Assembly (NCBI GenBank): GCA_964385305.1
Contig: CAYLOP010000016.1
Span: 1 to 39,256 of the forward strand
Length of the DNA: 39,256 nucleotides
From: CAYLOP01 sp964385305
Lineage (GTDB): Bacteria; Chloroflexota; Anaerolineae; Anaerolineales; E44-bin32
Direction: 5' to 3'
Shown here one piece after another: positions 7,098 to 15,266 of this stretch. Numbering within the stretch: the first letter of the stretch is position 1; the number at the start of each line of letters is the position of its first letter. The position numbers and the translations under genes are program-made. The notes under the pieces were generated by a model, which worked only from the letters and a program-made list of their open reading frames with translations, was not told where the DNA came from and did no database searches.

Positions 7098-7778
7098 TCA
7101 GGGATGCGGAAGTTGGGCTCGTAACTTACGGATGTGCGCAGTGTGATCACGCTCGTGCCACAGCATTCTCCGCATGACTTTACGCGCCGACCATGTCTCT
7201 CCCGATATCGTAACCACACCAGTTCGTTTCACGAGTTCCGGCAGAATGGCGAGGGTGTGGTCTCTGACATGGGATAAGCATGCCAACGAAGCCTCGGGTA
7301 ATTCACTTCTCTGGAATCCCAAACCCATGCGGTCCAAGTACCACCATTCTGAACGAGCGACATGCATGAGAATGCCGTCGATGGCCCATCGCTCGCCGGA
7401 GAATTCCCGAAGTAGATGATCTTGACTGATACCTTCAATCGAAGCGAGCAAATCAGCCCGAGTTGCCATAAGTAAAACTTCTAGCTCATGTAGTTCATCC
7501 TGCATCAATGGAGGACGATCGGAAGCGAAGAAGGCATTTACTTCGTACCCATCTTCCGATTCCCATGCCCGGATGACTTCAGCAACGATCATGGGATCGG
7601 TGATCCCGCTCACGTGTAACCCATGGCTTGCGGTCCATGTTAAATAGGCCTCGACACTCTTGGGTATGGCTTGGATCGCACTCTCGAGGTTGTGACCTGA
7701 CGTAAAGCAACCAGGCAAGTCAGGTACATGCGCGATCCATTGCCGTTCGTTCTCTTCTGCACACACCAGGTAAGCCAT
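7098..7778 (-). CDS. HicB-like domain fused to a DinB-family domain
   Basis: A 226-aa protein of two parts. Residues 1-55 form a HicB antitoxin-like fold (QWIAHVPDLPGCFTSGHNLESA, as in HicB partial-RNase-H domains). After a linker, residues 85-226 form a four-helix DinB/YfiT-like domain with the metal-ligand pattern LMHVARSEWW and WHERDHTAHI. DinB-fold proteins are metal-dependent thiol or bacillithiol transferases and hydrolases; the HicB part usually binds a HicA toxin. No HicA partner is visible nearby, so the HicB module is probably a ligand- or RNA-binding accessory. The first ATG is used; GGAGGGAG lies about 10 nt upstream. Confidence 0.82.
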   Translation of the reverse strand: MAYLVCAEENERQWIAHVPDLPGCFTSGHNLESAIQAIPKSVEAYLTWTASHGLHVSGITDPMIVAEVIRAWESEDGYEVNAFFASDRPPLMQDELHELEVLLMATRADLLASIEGISQDHLLREFSGERWAIDGILMHVARSEWWYLDRMGLGFQRSELPEASLACLSHVRDHTLAILPELVKRTGVVTISGETWSARKVMRRMLWHERDHTAHIRKLRAQLPHP

Positions 7779-8182
7779 TACAATGCTTCTCCCTCCTGCC
7801 TCTCCAGGTCATCCCGCAGCGAGCAAATCTCCGGAGGGTTTGCTGTATGTGCTTTGATGCAGGGAGCTACCACCCCACGGAACAGCGTCATCACACCGCT
7901 TCACGGTTTTTAGGGGCGCAAACCTGCAACGTTCGTGTTCCCGATGACTGCCGTTCATCACTTAACTAAGGTATTATACGCTGACCAGCATAGAAAGCCT
8001 CTTGAGACCCTAATACCCAGCAACCGGACGCATCGCATCCCGGCATACATGCGAACAAGACACTCGTCCTGCCCATCGCAACTCGCACAGGAAAATCGCT
8101 TGGCGCTCATGATCCAGCAGAGCCCCAACAACACATCACGCACAATGTGAAACTCAATGACTCCGCAATCGGGCGAAGGGCG
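7779..8182. other. 404-bp stretch without a recognisable gene
   Basis: It holds the promoter region of the HicB-DinB gene and otherwise only short frames. The longest minus-strand frame (7958-8143) is Cys-rich (FSCASCDGQDEC) but lacks a ribosome site and is not recognised. No RNA gene or repeat is seen. Confidence 0.5.
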
Positions 8183-8905
8183 TCAGGGTGTATCGTCAGG
8201 GCAGGTGGGGATCGCATCTCCGAGATGATCCGCGTTGAGTTCGAGACCCAGATAGGGCGAGGGATCAAGTGTGTTCTCGATTTCGAGTTCGTTCATGAAA
8301 CTGCCGGAGCCATCGTCTCGCACAATTGAAAAATGTAGGTGCATACCCGTGGGATTTTGAGGGTCTGCAGAATAGTTCCCCTGATATCCAAGAAGCGTCC
8401 CAGCAGCAACAAAGGTTTCATGCGTTCCCGGAGGAAACGCCTCAACGATAAATGAATTACCATCGGCATCGGCCATATGTGTGTAGTATGTCCAAATGCT
8501 GCGTCCAGGCTGAAGCGGGTCTTCCGGGATACGGATGATCACGGATGCACGCCAATCAGGAAGCCTCGTAAGATATCCATCATAGGCTGCAACAACGGGC
8601 GTCTGCCCTAACCCGTCAGGACCGCTCGGGCCGAAGATATCCACCCCTTGATGCTTATGGCCAGCGCGCATAATATCACCCCAAACATAACCGGCATAGC
8701 CATCACTTGGCAATAAAAATGGCGCCTGTCCACAACGCTCACCGCCGCGCAGCTCCCAATCGGCGTGGGCTTGAGGATCAGCCCAATATTGGCGCAAATG
8801 CATAATCCTGGTTCCCTCGGACCGAAGATTGCTATAAAGAAGATATGCTACTACAAGGCCGAGCACGATAAGCGCTGAGGCACCCAATCCCAACCTGCGT
8901 TTCAT
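8183..8905 (-). CDS. M23-family peptidase, membrane-anchored
   Basis: A 240-aa exported protein. An N-terminal hydrophobic helix after MKRR (residues 5-24) serves as signal anchor. The rest is a LysM-less M23/LytM domain with the zinc-ligand motifs HQGVD (GHKHQGVDIFG), YYTHM and HLHFS. Such enzymes cleave peptidoglycan cross-bridges, acting outside the cytoplasmic membrane. I chose the ATG at 8905 because it places the positively charged end right before the membrane helix; an ATG 13 codons upstream would overlap the end of the YbaK gene. The order of motifs suggests an active peptidase, but the spacing is longer than in classic LytM, so a carbohydrate-binding role is possible. Confidence 0.8.
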   Translation of the reverse strand: MKRRLGLGASALIVLGLVVAYLLYSNLRSEGTRIMHLRQYWADPQAHADWELRGGERCGQAPFLLPSDGYAGYVWGDIMRAGHKHQGVDIFGPSGPDGLGQTPVVAAYDGYLTRLPDWRASVIIRIPEDPLQPGRSIWTYYTHMADADGNSFIVEAFPPGTHETFVAAGTLLGYQGNYSADPQNPTGMHLHFSIVRDDGSGSFMNELEIENTLDPSPYLGLELNADHLGDAIPTCPDDTP

Positions 8906-8924
8906 AGAAGATGGCAAACCTTCA

Positions 8925-9407
8925 CTACGCTGCCGGTGCAGCATTTAAGTCCATCCCAACAGCGCCTGTCACCGCCACGATCTCCTGTGGGGAAACGCGC
9001 ACAAGGGCATTTAGCTCTCCACCACCCGCGTAGACTTCCTCATGCGTGAGCACATCCTGGTCAATGAGCGTGGGAAGGCTCTGTCGTAAACCAAAAGGAG
9101 GCACAGCGCCGATGGGATAGCCCGTCACTTCCAACACGGTGTCTGCATCAGCGAGTTTAACTCGTTTACGTCCCACACTATAGTGGGCGGCGATGGGCCG
9201 TCGATCAACGCGGCTGGTGCCACAAGCAATTGCCATGACAGGTTTGCCATCAATCAAAAACAATAAGGATTTCACAATCTGATCGGGTGTTGTTCCTACC
9301 GCGCTCGCGGCATCTTCCACGGTCAGGACATTTTGGGTCAAATGAACGATTTTCCCGCTAATGTCATGGCTCTCCATGAAATCCGCCAGATCTGATGAAT
9401 TGAGCAT
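8925..9407 (-). CDS. YbaK/EbsC-family aminoacyl-tRNA deacylase
   Basis: A 160-aa protein of the YbaK/ProX family, which hydrolyses mischarged tRNA (for example Cys- or Ala-tRNA-Pro) in trans. Family signatures are IVKSLLFLIDG with the conserved Lys near residue 46, DRRPIAAHYSVGRKRVKLA, and VTGYPIGAVPPFG, ending with GGGELNALVRVSP. The start is supported by GGAAGGTGA upstream. It ends about 20 nt before the chosen M23 peptidase start on the same strand, so the two may be cotranscribed without an obvious functional link. Confidence 0.92.
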   Translation of the reverse strand: MLNSSDLADFMESHDISGKIVHLTQNVLTVEDAASAVGTTPDQIVKSLLFLIDGKPVMAIACGTSRVDRRPIAAHYSVGRKRVKLADADTVLEVTGYPIGAVPPFGLRQSLPTLIDQDVLTHEEVYAGGGELNALVRVSPQEIVAVTGAVGMDLNAAPAA

Positions 9408-9461
9408 AACGAATCACCTTCCAAGAGCGTGCTTCCTACCGTGCCTCACAAACCAGGTTGT

Positions 9462-9794
9462 TCACGGTGTCGACGCGTCGCGTTCTTCCTCGAGATGTTC
9501 TGCAAAACAAAGTGTGACATGATCGGCCGCGAAACTCATCAAGGCCTTCCCCGCCGTTTGCCCCTCCGGAGAGGCCATCGCTTCCAGGAGAGTTTTCGCG
9601 TCATTAAAAAAGAACTCGTGGACGAAGTGTAATCCAATCTCGCCGGTCAGGGTCTCATGGATACGGCTCACGGAAACCCGTCGTAACCCGGGCATCCTCT
9701 CTGCCTTTCGAACGAACTCCTCGCTCCATCTTCTCTCGAATTCAAGCACATTCTCGGGCCGACGGAAAAGAAGCATCAGCTTATGCACTTTCAC
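9462..9794 (-). CDS. EthD-like dimeric alpha/beta-barrel protein
   Basis: A 110-aa protein whose start (KVHKLMLLFRRPE) and pattern (RRVSVSRI, HFVHEFFFNDAKTLLEAMASPEGQTAGKAL) fit the EthD/dimeric alpha-beta barrel superfamily. Members are small oxidoreductase- or stress-associated proteins, usually without a known reaction. The start is uncertain: the GTG at 9794 has GAGG too close, while a GTG two codons later has it at 6 nt. No function is claimed. Confidence 0.65.
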   Translation of the reverse strand: MKVHKLMLLFRRPENVLEFERRWSEEFVRKAERMPGLRRVSVSRIHETLTGEIGLHFVHEFFFNDAKTLLEAMASPEGQTAGKALMSFAADHVTLCFAEHLEEERDASTP

Positions 9795-9934
9795 ACCTCA
9801 GTTCCTCAAGTGGGATTAAGCACCATGTTAACCTATCGTTTACCTGCTAACCCTTGAGGACTATTGAGATTAGTAGGAAAGATATCCTATACTATACGAT
9901 AATCATGGCACGATTATTTCATTTGAGGTTATCA

Positions 9935-10078
9935 ATGCTTCTATTTTATCCTCGCGGCCAAGGTTTGACAGAGTACGCCCTGATTATTCTGCTTGTGGGG
10001 CTTATTGTCATTGTGCTTGTAACCATCTTTGGTCAAAGCGTAGGGAACCTATTTAGCAACATTATTGCTAACTTTTAA
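9935..10078 (+). CDS. Flp/Fap-type pilin, orphan
   Basis: A 47-aa prepilin. After a short leader comes the processing site G/QGLTEYALI (residues 8-9), with the essential Glu five residues after the cut, then a single hydrophobic helix and the hydrophilic end FGQSVGNLFSNIIANF. A TadV/PilD-type prepilin peptidase would cleave before Gln and the helix would assemble into a Tad pilus. The start at 9935 has GAGG 6 nt upstream; longer starts at 9905 or 9854 lack one. No tad genes lie in the window, so assembly proteins must be elsewhere. The 246 nt after it hold no recognisable gene. Confidence 0.8.
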   Translation: MLLFYPRGQGLTEYALIILLVGLIVIVLVTIFGQSVGNLFSNIIANF

Positions 10079-10324
10079 TAGGATGCACTTCCTGCAAATG
10101 CCCGTATTTATGATTAAGCGCGACATAGAAATATTGGGGTACTAACCGCACCAGCTAAATACGATTAACATAGATACCCCACCCGGGCAGAGCTTGCAGA
10201 CTGTATTAGCTATGGGATCCCCGATCGACCCAAAATAACTCGTAGCCAAACCGCATGACCGAGCTTGTCTTCGACGTTTGAAAGCCCGTGAAGATATGCT
10301 TGTAGAAGAATGTGGTAGCGCCAA

Positions 10325-10534
10325 TTACTCTTCAGATGTTTCCAAACCCGCTTTATGCACATAAGTCTTCAAGCGCTTTGCGACCTCACGCCTGGGCAGG
10401 AGAATACGTCTGCCGCAACCGAGACATTTGAGACCAATATCGGCTCCCAGGCGAACGACCACCCAGTCCGTCGATCCACAGGGATGAGGCTTGCGCAAAC
10501 GCAACACGTCATCAAGCTGAAGTTCGGGCAACAT
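10325..10534 (-). CDS. DUF951 family protein
   Basis: A 69-aa protein with the family hallmarks KPHPCGSTDW, GADIGLKCLGCGRRILLPR and an R-rich helix. Three Cys in CG and CLGCG arrangement suggest a small zinc-ribbon; members often sit next to chromosome-partition or translation genes in Firmicutes and Chloroflexota and their function is unknown. AAGGG lies about 9 nt before the ATG. It is divergent from the M50 protease gene. Confidence 0.9.
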   Translation of the reverse strand: MLPELQLDDVLRLRKPHPCGSTDWVVVRLGADIGLKCLGCGRRILLPRREVAKRLKTYVHKAGLETSEE

Positions 10535-10596
10535 GGTAAAAACCCTTCATTCCTCAAGGGTGGATTATAACATCGGCATCAATCCATCTGTACGGA

Positions 10597-10605
10597 TGGT
10601 ATAAT
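10597..10605 (+). promoter_or_regulatory. Extended -10 promoter of the M50 protease gene
   Basis: TGGTATAAT ends 9 nt before the ATG at 10615, so the 5' untranslated region would be about 3 nt. No SD sequence is present, which fits a leaderless mRNA. Confidence 0.65.
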
Positions 10606-10614
10606 CTCCTTACT

Positions 10615-11247
10615 ATGTTTTTTGGTTTAAGTCTGACGACGATCATCGCTCGCGTAATCACCCTCGTTTCTGCGCTAACCGTGCATGAGTTCGCCCATGC
10701 CTGGGCTGCGGATCAACTCGGCGACAACACACCTCGCAACAATGGGCGCCTCACCCTGAATCCGCTGGCTCACCTGGACCCTATTGGTTCACTCATGCTG
10801 ATCCTGGCCGGTTTCGGCTGGGCAAAGCCTGTCCCGGTCAATCCCTACAACCTGCAACGTCGCACGCCGGCGGGCATGATGCTGGTCTCCGCTGCGGGGC
10901 CATTCTCAAACCTGCTCCTTGCCATCTTAGGGGCGCTTCCATTCCGCATGGGCTTGCTCCCCGTCAACAGCGGGGCAGGCGCCTTTGCCACAGAGTTGCT
11001 CTTTAACTTCATCCTGATCAACTTGATCTTGCTCTTCTTCAACCTCATTCCCATCTTCCCGCTCGACGGCGAAAAAGTGGCAGAGTACTTTCTGCCAATT
11101 GGCGGGCAGGAATTCCTCCACAGAATTCGACCCTATGGCCCCATGATCCTTATGGGCTTGATCCTACTGGGACGCTTCCAAAGCCTCGATCTATTGAGCG
11201 TTCTCATCGGTAAACCGACTTGGTTCATCTTTAACTTGCTCGTATAA
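10615..11247 (+). CDS. Site-2 protease family (M50B) membrane metalloprotease
   Basis: A 210-aa polytopic membrane protein of the short YwhC-like branch. The zinc motif HEFAH lies in the first membrane helix (residues 24-28), followed by DQLGD and the conserved FGWAKPVPVNP loop. The third ligand motif is FPLDG near residue 147 after FNLIPIFP. It is expected to cleave substrates within the membrane; no partner can be named. There is no PDZ domain. It is transcribed from an extended -10 promoter adjacent to the start and is followed 5 nt later by the HD gene. Confidence 0.92.
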   Translation: MFFGLSLTTIIARVITLVSALTVHEFAHAWAADQLGDNTPRNNGRLTLNPLAHLDPIGSLMLILAGFGWAKPVPVNPYNLQRRTPAGMMLVSAAGPFSNLLLAILGALPFRMGLLPVNSGAGAFATELLFNFILINLILLFFNLIPIFPLDGEKVAEYFLPIGGQEFLHRIRPYGPMILMGLILLGRFQSLDLLSVLIGKPTWFIFNLLV

Positions 11248-11252
11248 CCAAA

Positions 11253-11771
11253 ATGAACCTTGCGTATCGAGCAACCCAATTCTTCCGCGCGCGATCAGCA
11301 AAGTCGCTTGCACCCAACCACGCTTTAATCGAAACACATCTCTCACCGCCCCTGGCGCAATACTTCTTCCGCCTGAGCCACGCAGACCAAACACATGCTT
11401 TGCGTGTTCTCCAATATTTGCTACAGCAAGGTGAACAAGATCCCAATCTCCTATCGGCAGCGCTGCTGCATGACATTGGCAAGGTCCGAGCCCAACCCCA
11501 GCTCATGGGCCGCATCCTTGTCGTTTTGGCACATTGGCTCTTCCCGAACCTTGTCCTAAAATGGGCTTCCGGCAAGCCTACAGGTCTCCGACGCCCGTTT
11601 GTGATCGCAGGACAACATGCTGATTGGGGGGCCGAAATCCTTGAAGAAGCAGGCGCACCAGAAACCGTTGTAGAATTGGTCCGTCGCCATCATGATCCGC
11701 CCTCAGAGATTGCCCGGACAGAAATCGATCGCTTGTTGAAAAGACTGCAGCTTGCAGATAGCGAGAATTGA
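11253..11771 (+). CDS. HD-domain phosphohydrolase-like protein
   Basis: A 172-aa cytosolic protein. A His near residue 49 (DQTHALRV) and the HD motif LLHDIGK (about 70-76) fit an HD metal-binding core; later RHHDPP completes a set of likely ligands. The family includes nucleotide and dinucleotide hydrolases, and the substrate here is unknown. It starts 5 nt after the M50 stop without its own SD, suggesting translational coupling, and its stop lies 8 nt before the TyrA-like start. Confidence 0.8.
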   Translation: MNLAYRATQFFRARSAKSLAPNHALIETHLSPPLAQYFFRLSHADQTHALRVLQYLLQQGEQDPNLLSAALLHDIGKVRAQPQLMGRILVVLAHWLFPNLVLKWASGKPTGLRRPFVIAGQHADWGAEILEEAGAPETVVELVRRHHDPPSEIARTEIDRLLKRLQLADSEN

Positions 11772-11779
11772 GGAAAACC

Positions 11780-12775
11780 ATGGCTGTAGAAATCTTCTTC
11801 CTTGGGTTAGATCAAGTGGGCGCATCCATTGGCATGGCAATCGCCCAGGCTGAGATCCAGCAGGAGATCCTGCGCGTTGGCTACGATCCAGACCCCCGTT
11901 TGGCGCGTCGCGCCCAAGAGCTAGGGGCAGTCGACCGTCTGGTCAGCCATCCCAGAAACGCTCCCAAGTCCGCCGATCTCGTCATCATCGATACGCCGGT
12001 TGTCGATGTACGCGACTATCTCAAGCTCCTCTCAAATACCCTCAAACCTGATGGTGTCATCGTAGACACCTCCCACCTGAAAGCTGTCCCTATGACATGG
12101 GCTGCAGAGATTCTCCCCGAGCATCATCACTACATAGGCGCGACGCCAGTGGTCGGACCCCACGTATTAGCGTCCGAGCTCGCCGATCTGTCTGTGCCGC
12201 GTGCGGATCTTTTCCAAGGTGGCTTTTTCGCGCTTGTCGTCCCTCCCTCAATCCCTGATGCTGCCGTCCGACTTGCTTCTAGCCTGGTCGTATCCGTTGG
12301 GGCGACGCCTTTCTTTGTAGACGCCTGCGAGAGCGATGGTGTGAACGCGATCACACATGATCTTCCATCCGTACTCGGTGCAGTTCTCATGCACCTCGCC
12401 AAACGCTCTCCTTCCTGGCGAGAAATCTCCCGGTTGGCAGGTGCTCCATTCGCCGCCGGCACGGAAGTGATAGCGCATCCTTCGCTCGATATCTATGCTG
12501 CCACCCTTGCGCTAAACCGGGACAACATCATAACGCGTATTGACACACTAATTGACGAGTTACACGTATTACGCGCCGCTCTCGCCAATGAGGAGGGGAA
12601 AGCGATCAAGCGCTACATCGAGGAGGCTGTGGTGGCGCGCGAGTCCTGGATTGCAGAAAGAGAAAAAGGCAAGTGGGGTACGCAAGATCTCGAACCGCCC
12701 ATCGACTCCGACAGAGGAGGTTTGCTCAGCACACTCCTGGGGATCAGGCAGCGCAAGCCCAGAGCAGAGGAGTAA
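11780..12775 (+). CDS. Prephenate dehydrogenase-like protein (TyrA family)
   Basis: A 331-aa protein. The N-terminal Rossmann domain has GLDQVGASIG (residues 9-18) and an Asp (GYDPDP) after the second strand, typical of NAD preference. The C-terminal helical domain carries CESDGVNAITHDLPSVL, the counterpart of the TyrA helix that binds prephenate. The family makes 4-hydroxyphenylpyruvate from prephenate for tyrosine synthesis. No aroA or pheA neighbours are seen, and the catalytic His region is somewhat divergent, so the substrate could be another cyclohexadienyl acid. The start is set by GAGG 8 nt upstream. Confidence 0.8.
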   Translation: MAVEIFFLGLDQVGASIGMAIAQAEIQQEILRVGYDPDPRLARRAQELGAVDRLVSHPRNAPKSADLVIIDTPVVDVRDYLKLLSNTLKPDGVIVDTSHLKAVPMTWAAEILPEHHHYIGATPVVGPHVLASELADLSVPRADLFQGGFFALVVPPSIPDAAVRLASSLVVSVGATPFFVDACESDGVNAITHDLPSVLGAVLMHLAKRSPSWREISRLAGAPFAAGTEVIAHPSLDIYAATLALNRDNIITRIDTLIDELHVLRAALANEEGKAIKRYIEEAVVARESWIAEREKGKWGTQDLEPPIDSDRGGLLSTLLGIRQRKPRAEE

Positions 12776-12803
12776 TATCCACGCATACCGGGAAGCAAGT
12801 AAA

Positions 12804-12831
12804 TTGATCGTCGTAGTTTGAGGCGTATAAT
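12804..12831 (+). promoter_or_regulatory. Promoter of the GIY-YIG gene
   Basis: TTGATC (12804-12809), a 16-nt spacer and a perfect TATAAT (12826-12831). Only 6 nt separate the -10 box from the GTG start codon, so transcription begins at or next to the start codon. Confidence 0.7.
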
Positions 12832-12837
12832 TGACGT

Positions 12838-13095
12838 GTGAACCAGTTCTACTGCTACATCCTCGAATGTGCTGACGGCACTTTCTATACCGGTTGGACG
12901 ACTAATCCCCAGCGCCGCGTTCGGGAACACCAGGCTGGCTGTGGCGCTCGCTACACTCGCTCGCGAACACCTCTCCGCTTAGTGTACGTCGAACCACAGC
13001 CTGACCGTCAAACTGCCATGCAACGCGAACGTGCCATCAAATCGCTTTCGCGAAAACGTAAACTCGATCTTATCAGCGCAAACCCATTGCGCTGA
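12838..13095 (+). CDS. GIY-YIG nuclease superfamily protein (YhbQ/UPF0213-like)
   Basis: An 85-aa single-domain protein. The GIY and YIG elements appear as YCYIL and FYTGWT, followed by RRVREHQAG with the conserved Arg, and the Glu in RERAIKSL. Small stand-alone members bind or nick DNA and may act in repair; their role is poorly defined. The GTG at 12838 is chosen because a strong promoter lies immediately upstream and no alternative start fits. It has no ribosome site. Confidence 0.88.
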   Translation: MNQFYCYILECADGTFYTGWTTNPQRRVREHQAGCGARYTRSRTPLRLVYVEPQPDRQTAMQRERAIKSLSRKRKLDLISANPLR

Positions 13096-13119
13096 ATGAT
13101 TTATATTAGGAAGGCGAAT

Positions 13120-14316
13120 GTGAACATGACTGAAACGACAAAGACCGCATGGATTACTGAGGAGCTGGATCGACTTAAGAACGCAGGCCTCTACACCAAT
13201 ATTCGGACCTTAAGTTCTCCCCAGGGTGCCTGGCTCGTCGTCGACGGTCAGGATGTGCTCAACTTTTGCTCGAATAATTACCTCGGCCTTGCTAACCATC
13301 CCCGCATTGTTGAGGCCGCAAAAGAAGCCGCCGACACCTTCGGCGTTGGACCGGGTGCTGTGCGAACGATCGCAGGCACGATGAGTTTGCATCTCGATTT
13401 CGAACGAAGAATGGCCGCCTTCAAGGGAGTCGAAGCGGCTATTTCATTCCAATCCGGTTTCAATGCCAATCTCGCCGCGATCCCGGCCCTAGTGGGCAAA
13501 GAGGATGCTATCTACTCCGATGAACTCAACCACGCGAGCATCATTGATGGAAGCCGCCTCGCGCGCGCTAAGGTCATCCGGTTCGCACATGCCAATGCAG
13601 AGGATTTACGGCGCGCCATTGAGGAGAACAAAGACGCCGGCTATCGCCGCGCACTGATCGTGACAGACGGCGTGTTCAGTATGGACGGCGACATTGCCCC
13701 GCTCGATAAGATCTACGAGGTCGCCGCAGAATACGACATCCTGCTCATGGTCGACGACGCGCATGGTGAAGGCGTTCTCGGCAAGGGTGGTCGTGGAATC
13801 GTCGATCACTTCAATCTTCACGGCAAAGTCGATATCGAGGTCGGCACGCTCTCTAAAGCATTCGGTGTCGTCGGTGGCGTGGTCGCAGGTAAAAGCCAAA
13901 TCGTAGAGTGGCTGCGGCAACGCGGTCGCCCCTTCCTGTTCTCCTCCGCGATGACTGTCCCTGATGTGGCGGCATGCATCGCCTCGATCGACCTATTGGA
14001 GGAATCCACCGAACTCGTCGATCGCTTGTGGAGCAACACAGATTTCTTTAAGCGCGAACTCGAAGGGCTCGGTTTCGACACGGGCATGAGTGCCACCCCT
14101 ATCACGCCAATCATGCTGGGAGAAGCGCCGCTCGCCCAGGAATTCAGCCGTCAATTGTTCAAAGAGGGTGTCTTTGCCATGTCGATCGGCTTCCCAACCG
14201 TGCCGCGCGGTAAAGCGCGCATCCGAGTGATGATCTCTGCGGCTCATAGCAAGAATGACCTCGAGCGTGGACTAACCGCCTTTGAAAAAGTGGGGCGCGA
14301 TTTGGGCGTAATCTAA
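13120..14316 (+). CDS. Glycine C-acetyltransferase / 8-amino-7-oxononanoate synthase family
   Basis: A PLP-dependent alpha-oxoamine synthase of 398 aa. It joins an amino acid with an acyl-CoA; members are 2-amino-3-ketobutyrate CoA ligase (KBL, threonine breakdown) and BioF (biotin). Visible landmarks: NNYLGLANHP, TIAGTMSLHLDFE, the cofactor Asp in DDAHGEG, the PLP Lys in GTLSKAFG near residue 246, and the C-terminal RIRVMISAAH. The motifs look more KBL-like than BioF-like, but no tdh or bio genes lie nearby to decide. GTG at 13120 has AAGG 5 nt upstream; the next in-frame ATG is two codons later. A terminator hairpin follows. Confidence 0.9.
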   Translation: MNMTETTKTAWITEELDRLKNAGLYTNIRTLSSPQGAWLVVDGQDVLNFCSNNYLGLANHPRIVEAAKEAADTFGVGPGAVRTIAGTMSLHLDFERRMAAFKGVEAAISFQSGFNANLAAIPALVGKEDAIYSDELNHASIIDGSRLARAKVIRFAHANAEDLRRAIEENKDAGYRRALIVTDGVFSMDGDIAPLDKIYEVAAEYDILLMVDDAHGEGVLGKGGRGIVDHFNLHGKVDIEVGTLSKAFGVVGGVVAGKSQIVEWLRQRGRPFLFSSAMTVPDVAACIASIDLLEESTELVDRLWSNTDFFKRELEGLGFDTGMSATPITPIMLGEAPLAQEFSRQLFKEGVFAMSIGFPTVPRGKARIRVMISAAHSKNDLERGLTAFEKVGRDLGVI

Positions 14317-14353
14317 GACCCCTGCCCTCTTTCTCAACTCTCATTTAATATCC

Positions 14354-14385
14354 TTGTGCCCGTGCTTGCGCACGGGCACAATGTT
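14354..14385 (+). terminator. Hairpin after the KBL-like gene
   Basis: TTGTGCCCGTGC (14354-14365) and GCACGGGCACAA (14370-14381) form a perfect 12-bp stem with a 4-nt loop, 38 nt after the stop. The following T-tract is weak (TGTTG). Confidence 0.65.
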
Positions 14386-14443
14386 GACCCGACTCATAAG
14401 GGAGGAGAGAGTCAGTAACTCTCAATTTCGTTGTAGCCCATTG

Positions 14444-14665
14444 CTATCGAAACGGGTCGTACCCAGGAGCCGTCCCCGCCCAAATGCATGTGGGCTTATC
14501 GAACTGATTGCAAATCATGGCTCTTGAACAGCGATGCGCAATTACACGTGGGGGTTGATCAGGAAGGATTTCCGCTGGATAAACAAACTGCGCCTCCAAG
14601 CAGACTTCCTCATCAACACGATCACAGTACTGCATCTTCACTGTCGCCCAGGTTACCCAGGCCAT
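14444..14665 (-). CDS. Small cysteine-containing protein of unknown function
   Basis: A 73-aa protein with five Cys (YCDRV, VCLEAQ, HRCSRA, ICNQF, TCIWAG). I recognise no named family. Evidence that it is real: a strong SD, GGAGG, 6 nt before the ATG, and non-random composition with a folded-domain look (LEAQFVYPAEILPDQPPRV, ending AGTAPGYDPF). The Cys spacing could bind zinc or an iron-sulfur cluster. An ATG at the tenth codon is an alternative start. It is an isolated gene, opposite in direction to its left neighbour. Confidence 0.6.
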   Translation of the reverse strand: MAWVTWATVKMQYCDRVDEEVCLEAQFVYPAEILPDQPPRVIAHRCSRAMICNQFDKPTCIWAGTAPGYDPFR

Positions 14666-14910
14666 CCCTCACCTCCCAGTCCTTGGCCTTTGAGTATGAT
14701 TACTCTATACGCTACCTATAAGACTAGTTAGTGCCAACTGTCACAATAAAACTGAGACTTTCTGCCTTAAGAATAGATAATCCAAAATCATGGCATACTT
14801 CCAGTGAAAAGCATGGAGCGGTATGTGGTCACCCTCGTAGCATGGATGCAGTGAAAGGGGGAGATCTATTGGTTCGAACGGAGTATAAATGCGGCAATGT
14901 CGTGGTGAGA

Positions 14911-15228
14911 TTAATATTGAAAGGTAGCCCGGAGGGGGACGATCTTCCGATTGTAATTGATCACGTACTTCTGTAACCGTGCCTCCAATTCCTTGAAAAG
15001 CTCCGAGGTAATGATTTCTTCCATGGTATCGCTATCTGAAGCTAAGAAACCCGCTAATCGTAGTGGATACTCACCATAGGCGGTATGCCACGCCTCACAC
15101 ATCTTTAAACCCATTTGTTCTAACGCTGGTACGAATCTGCCCCGCACATACAGCAAATAAGCTTCTCGTTGACCAGGCATTAAATCATACGTAAGCAGCA
15201 GCTTGACTGGGACGTTCTCAAGTTCCAT
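14911..15228 (-). CDS. Unknown small protein, possibly a dimeric alpha/beta-barrel fold
   Basis: A 105-aa protein beginning MELENVPVKLLLTYDL and containing a GQREAYLLYVRGRFVPALEQMGL helix pattern. Strand-helix-helix-strand layout and the Trp/Tyr-rich middle (EAWHTAYGEYPLRLAGF) resemble ABM/NIPSNAP-type monooxygenase-fold proteins, but the match is loose. No SD is seen before the ATG. It is the next gene after AmrS on the same strand, 38 nt away. Function unknown. Confidence 0.6.
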   Translation of the reverse strand: MELENVPVKLLLTYDLMPGQREAYLLYVRGRFVPALEQMGLKMCEAWHTAYGEYPLRLAGFLASDSDTMEEIITSELFKELEARLQKYVINYNRKIVPLRATFQY

Positions 15229-15266
15229 CGCAAACGCTCACAATGCCCAAGGCGTACGCACACATG

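Noticed and set aside
7098..7778. HicAB toxin-antitoxin system
   Set aside because: No HicA-like frame is found on either side and the HicB part is fused to DinB.
7958..8143. Cys-rich minus-strand frame of 61 codons
   Set aside because: No SD or recognisable motif; left as unannotated spacer.
10079..10324. Possible gene after the Flp pilin
   Set aside because: Frames are short and broken; one stretch looks faintly protein-like but cannot be tied to a family.
14731..14976. Plus-strand frame of 81 codons with a GTG start
   Set aside because: No ribosome site or family resemblance, and it overlaps the end of the 14911-15228 gene.
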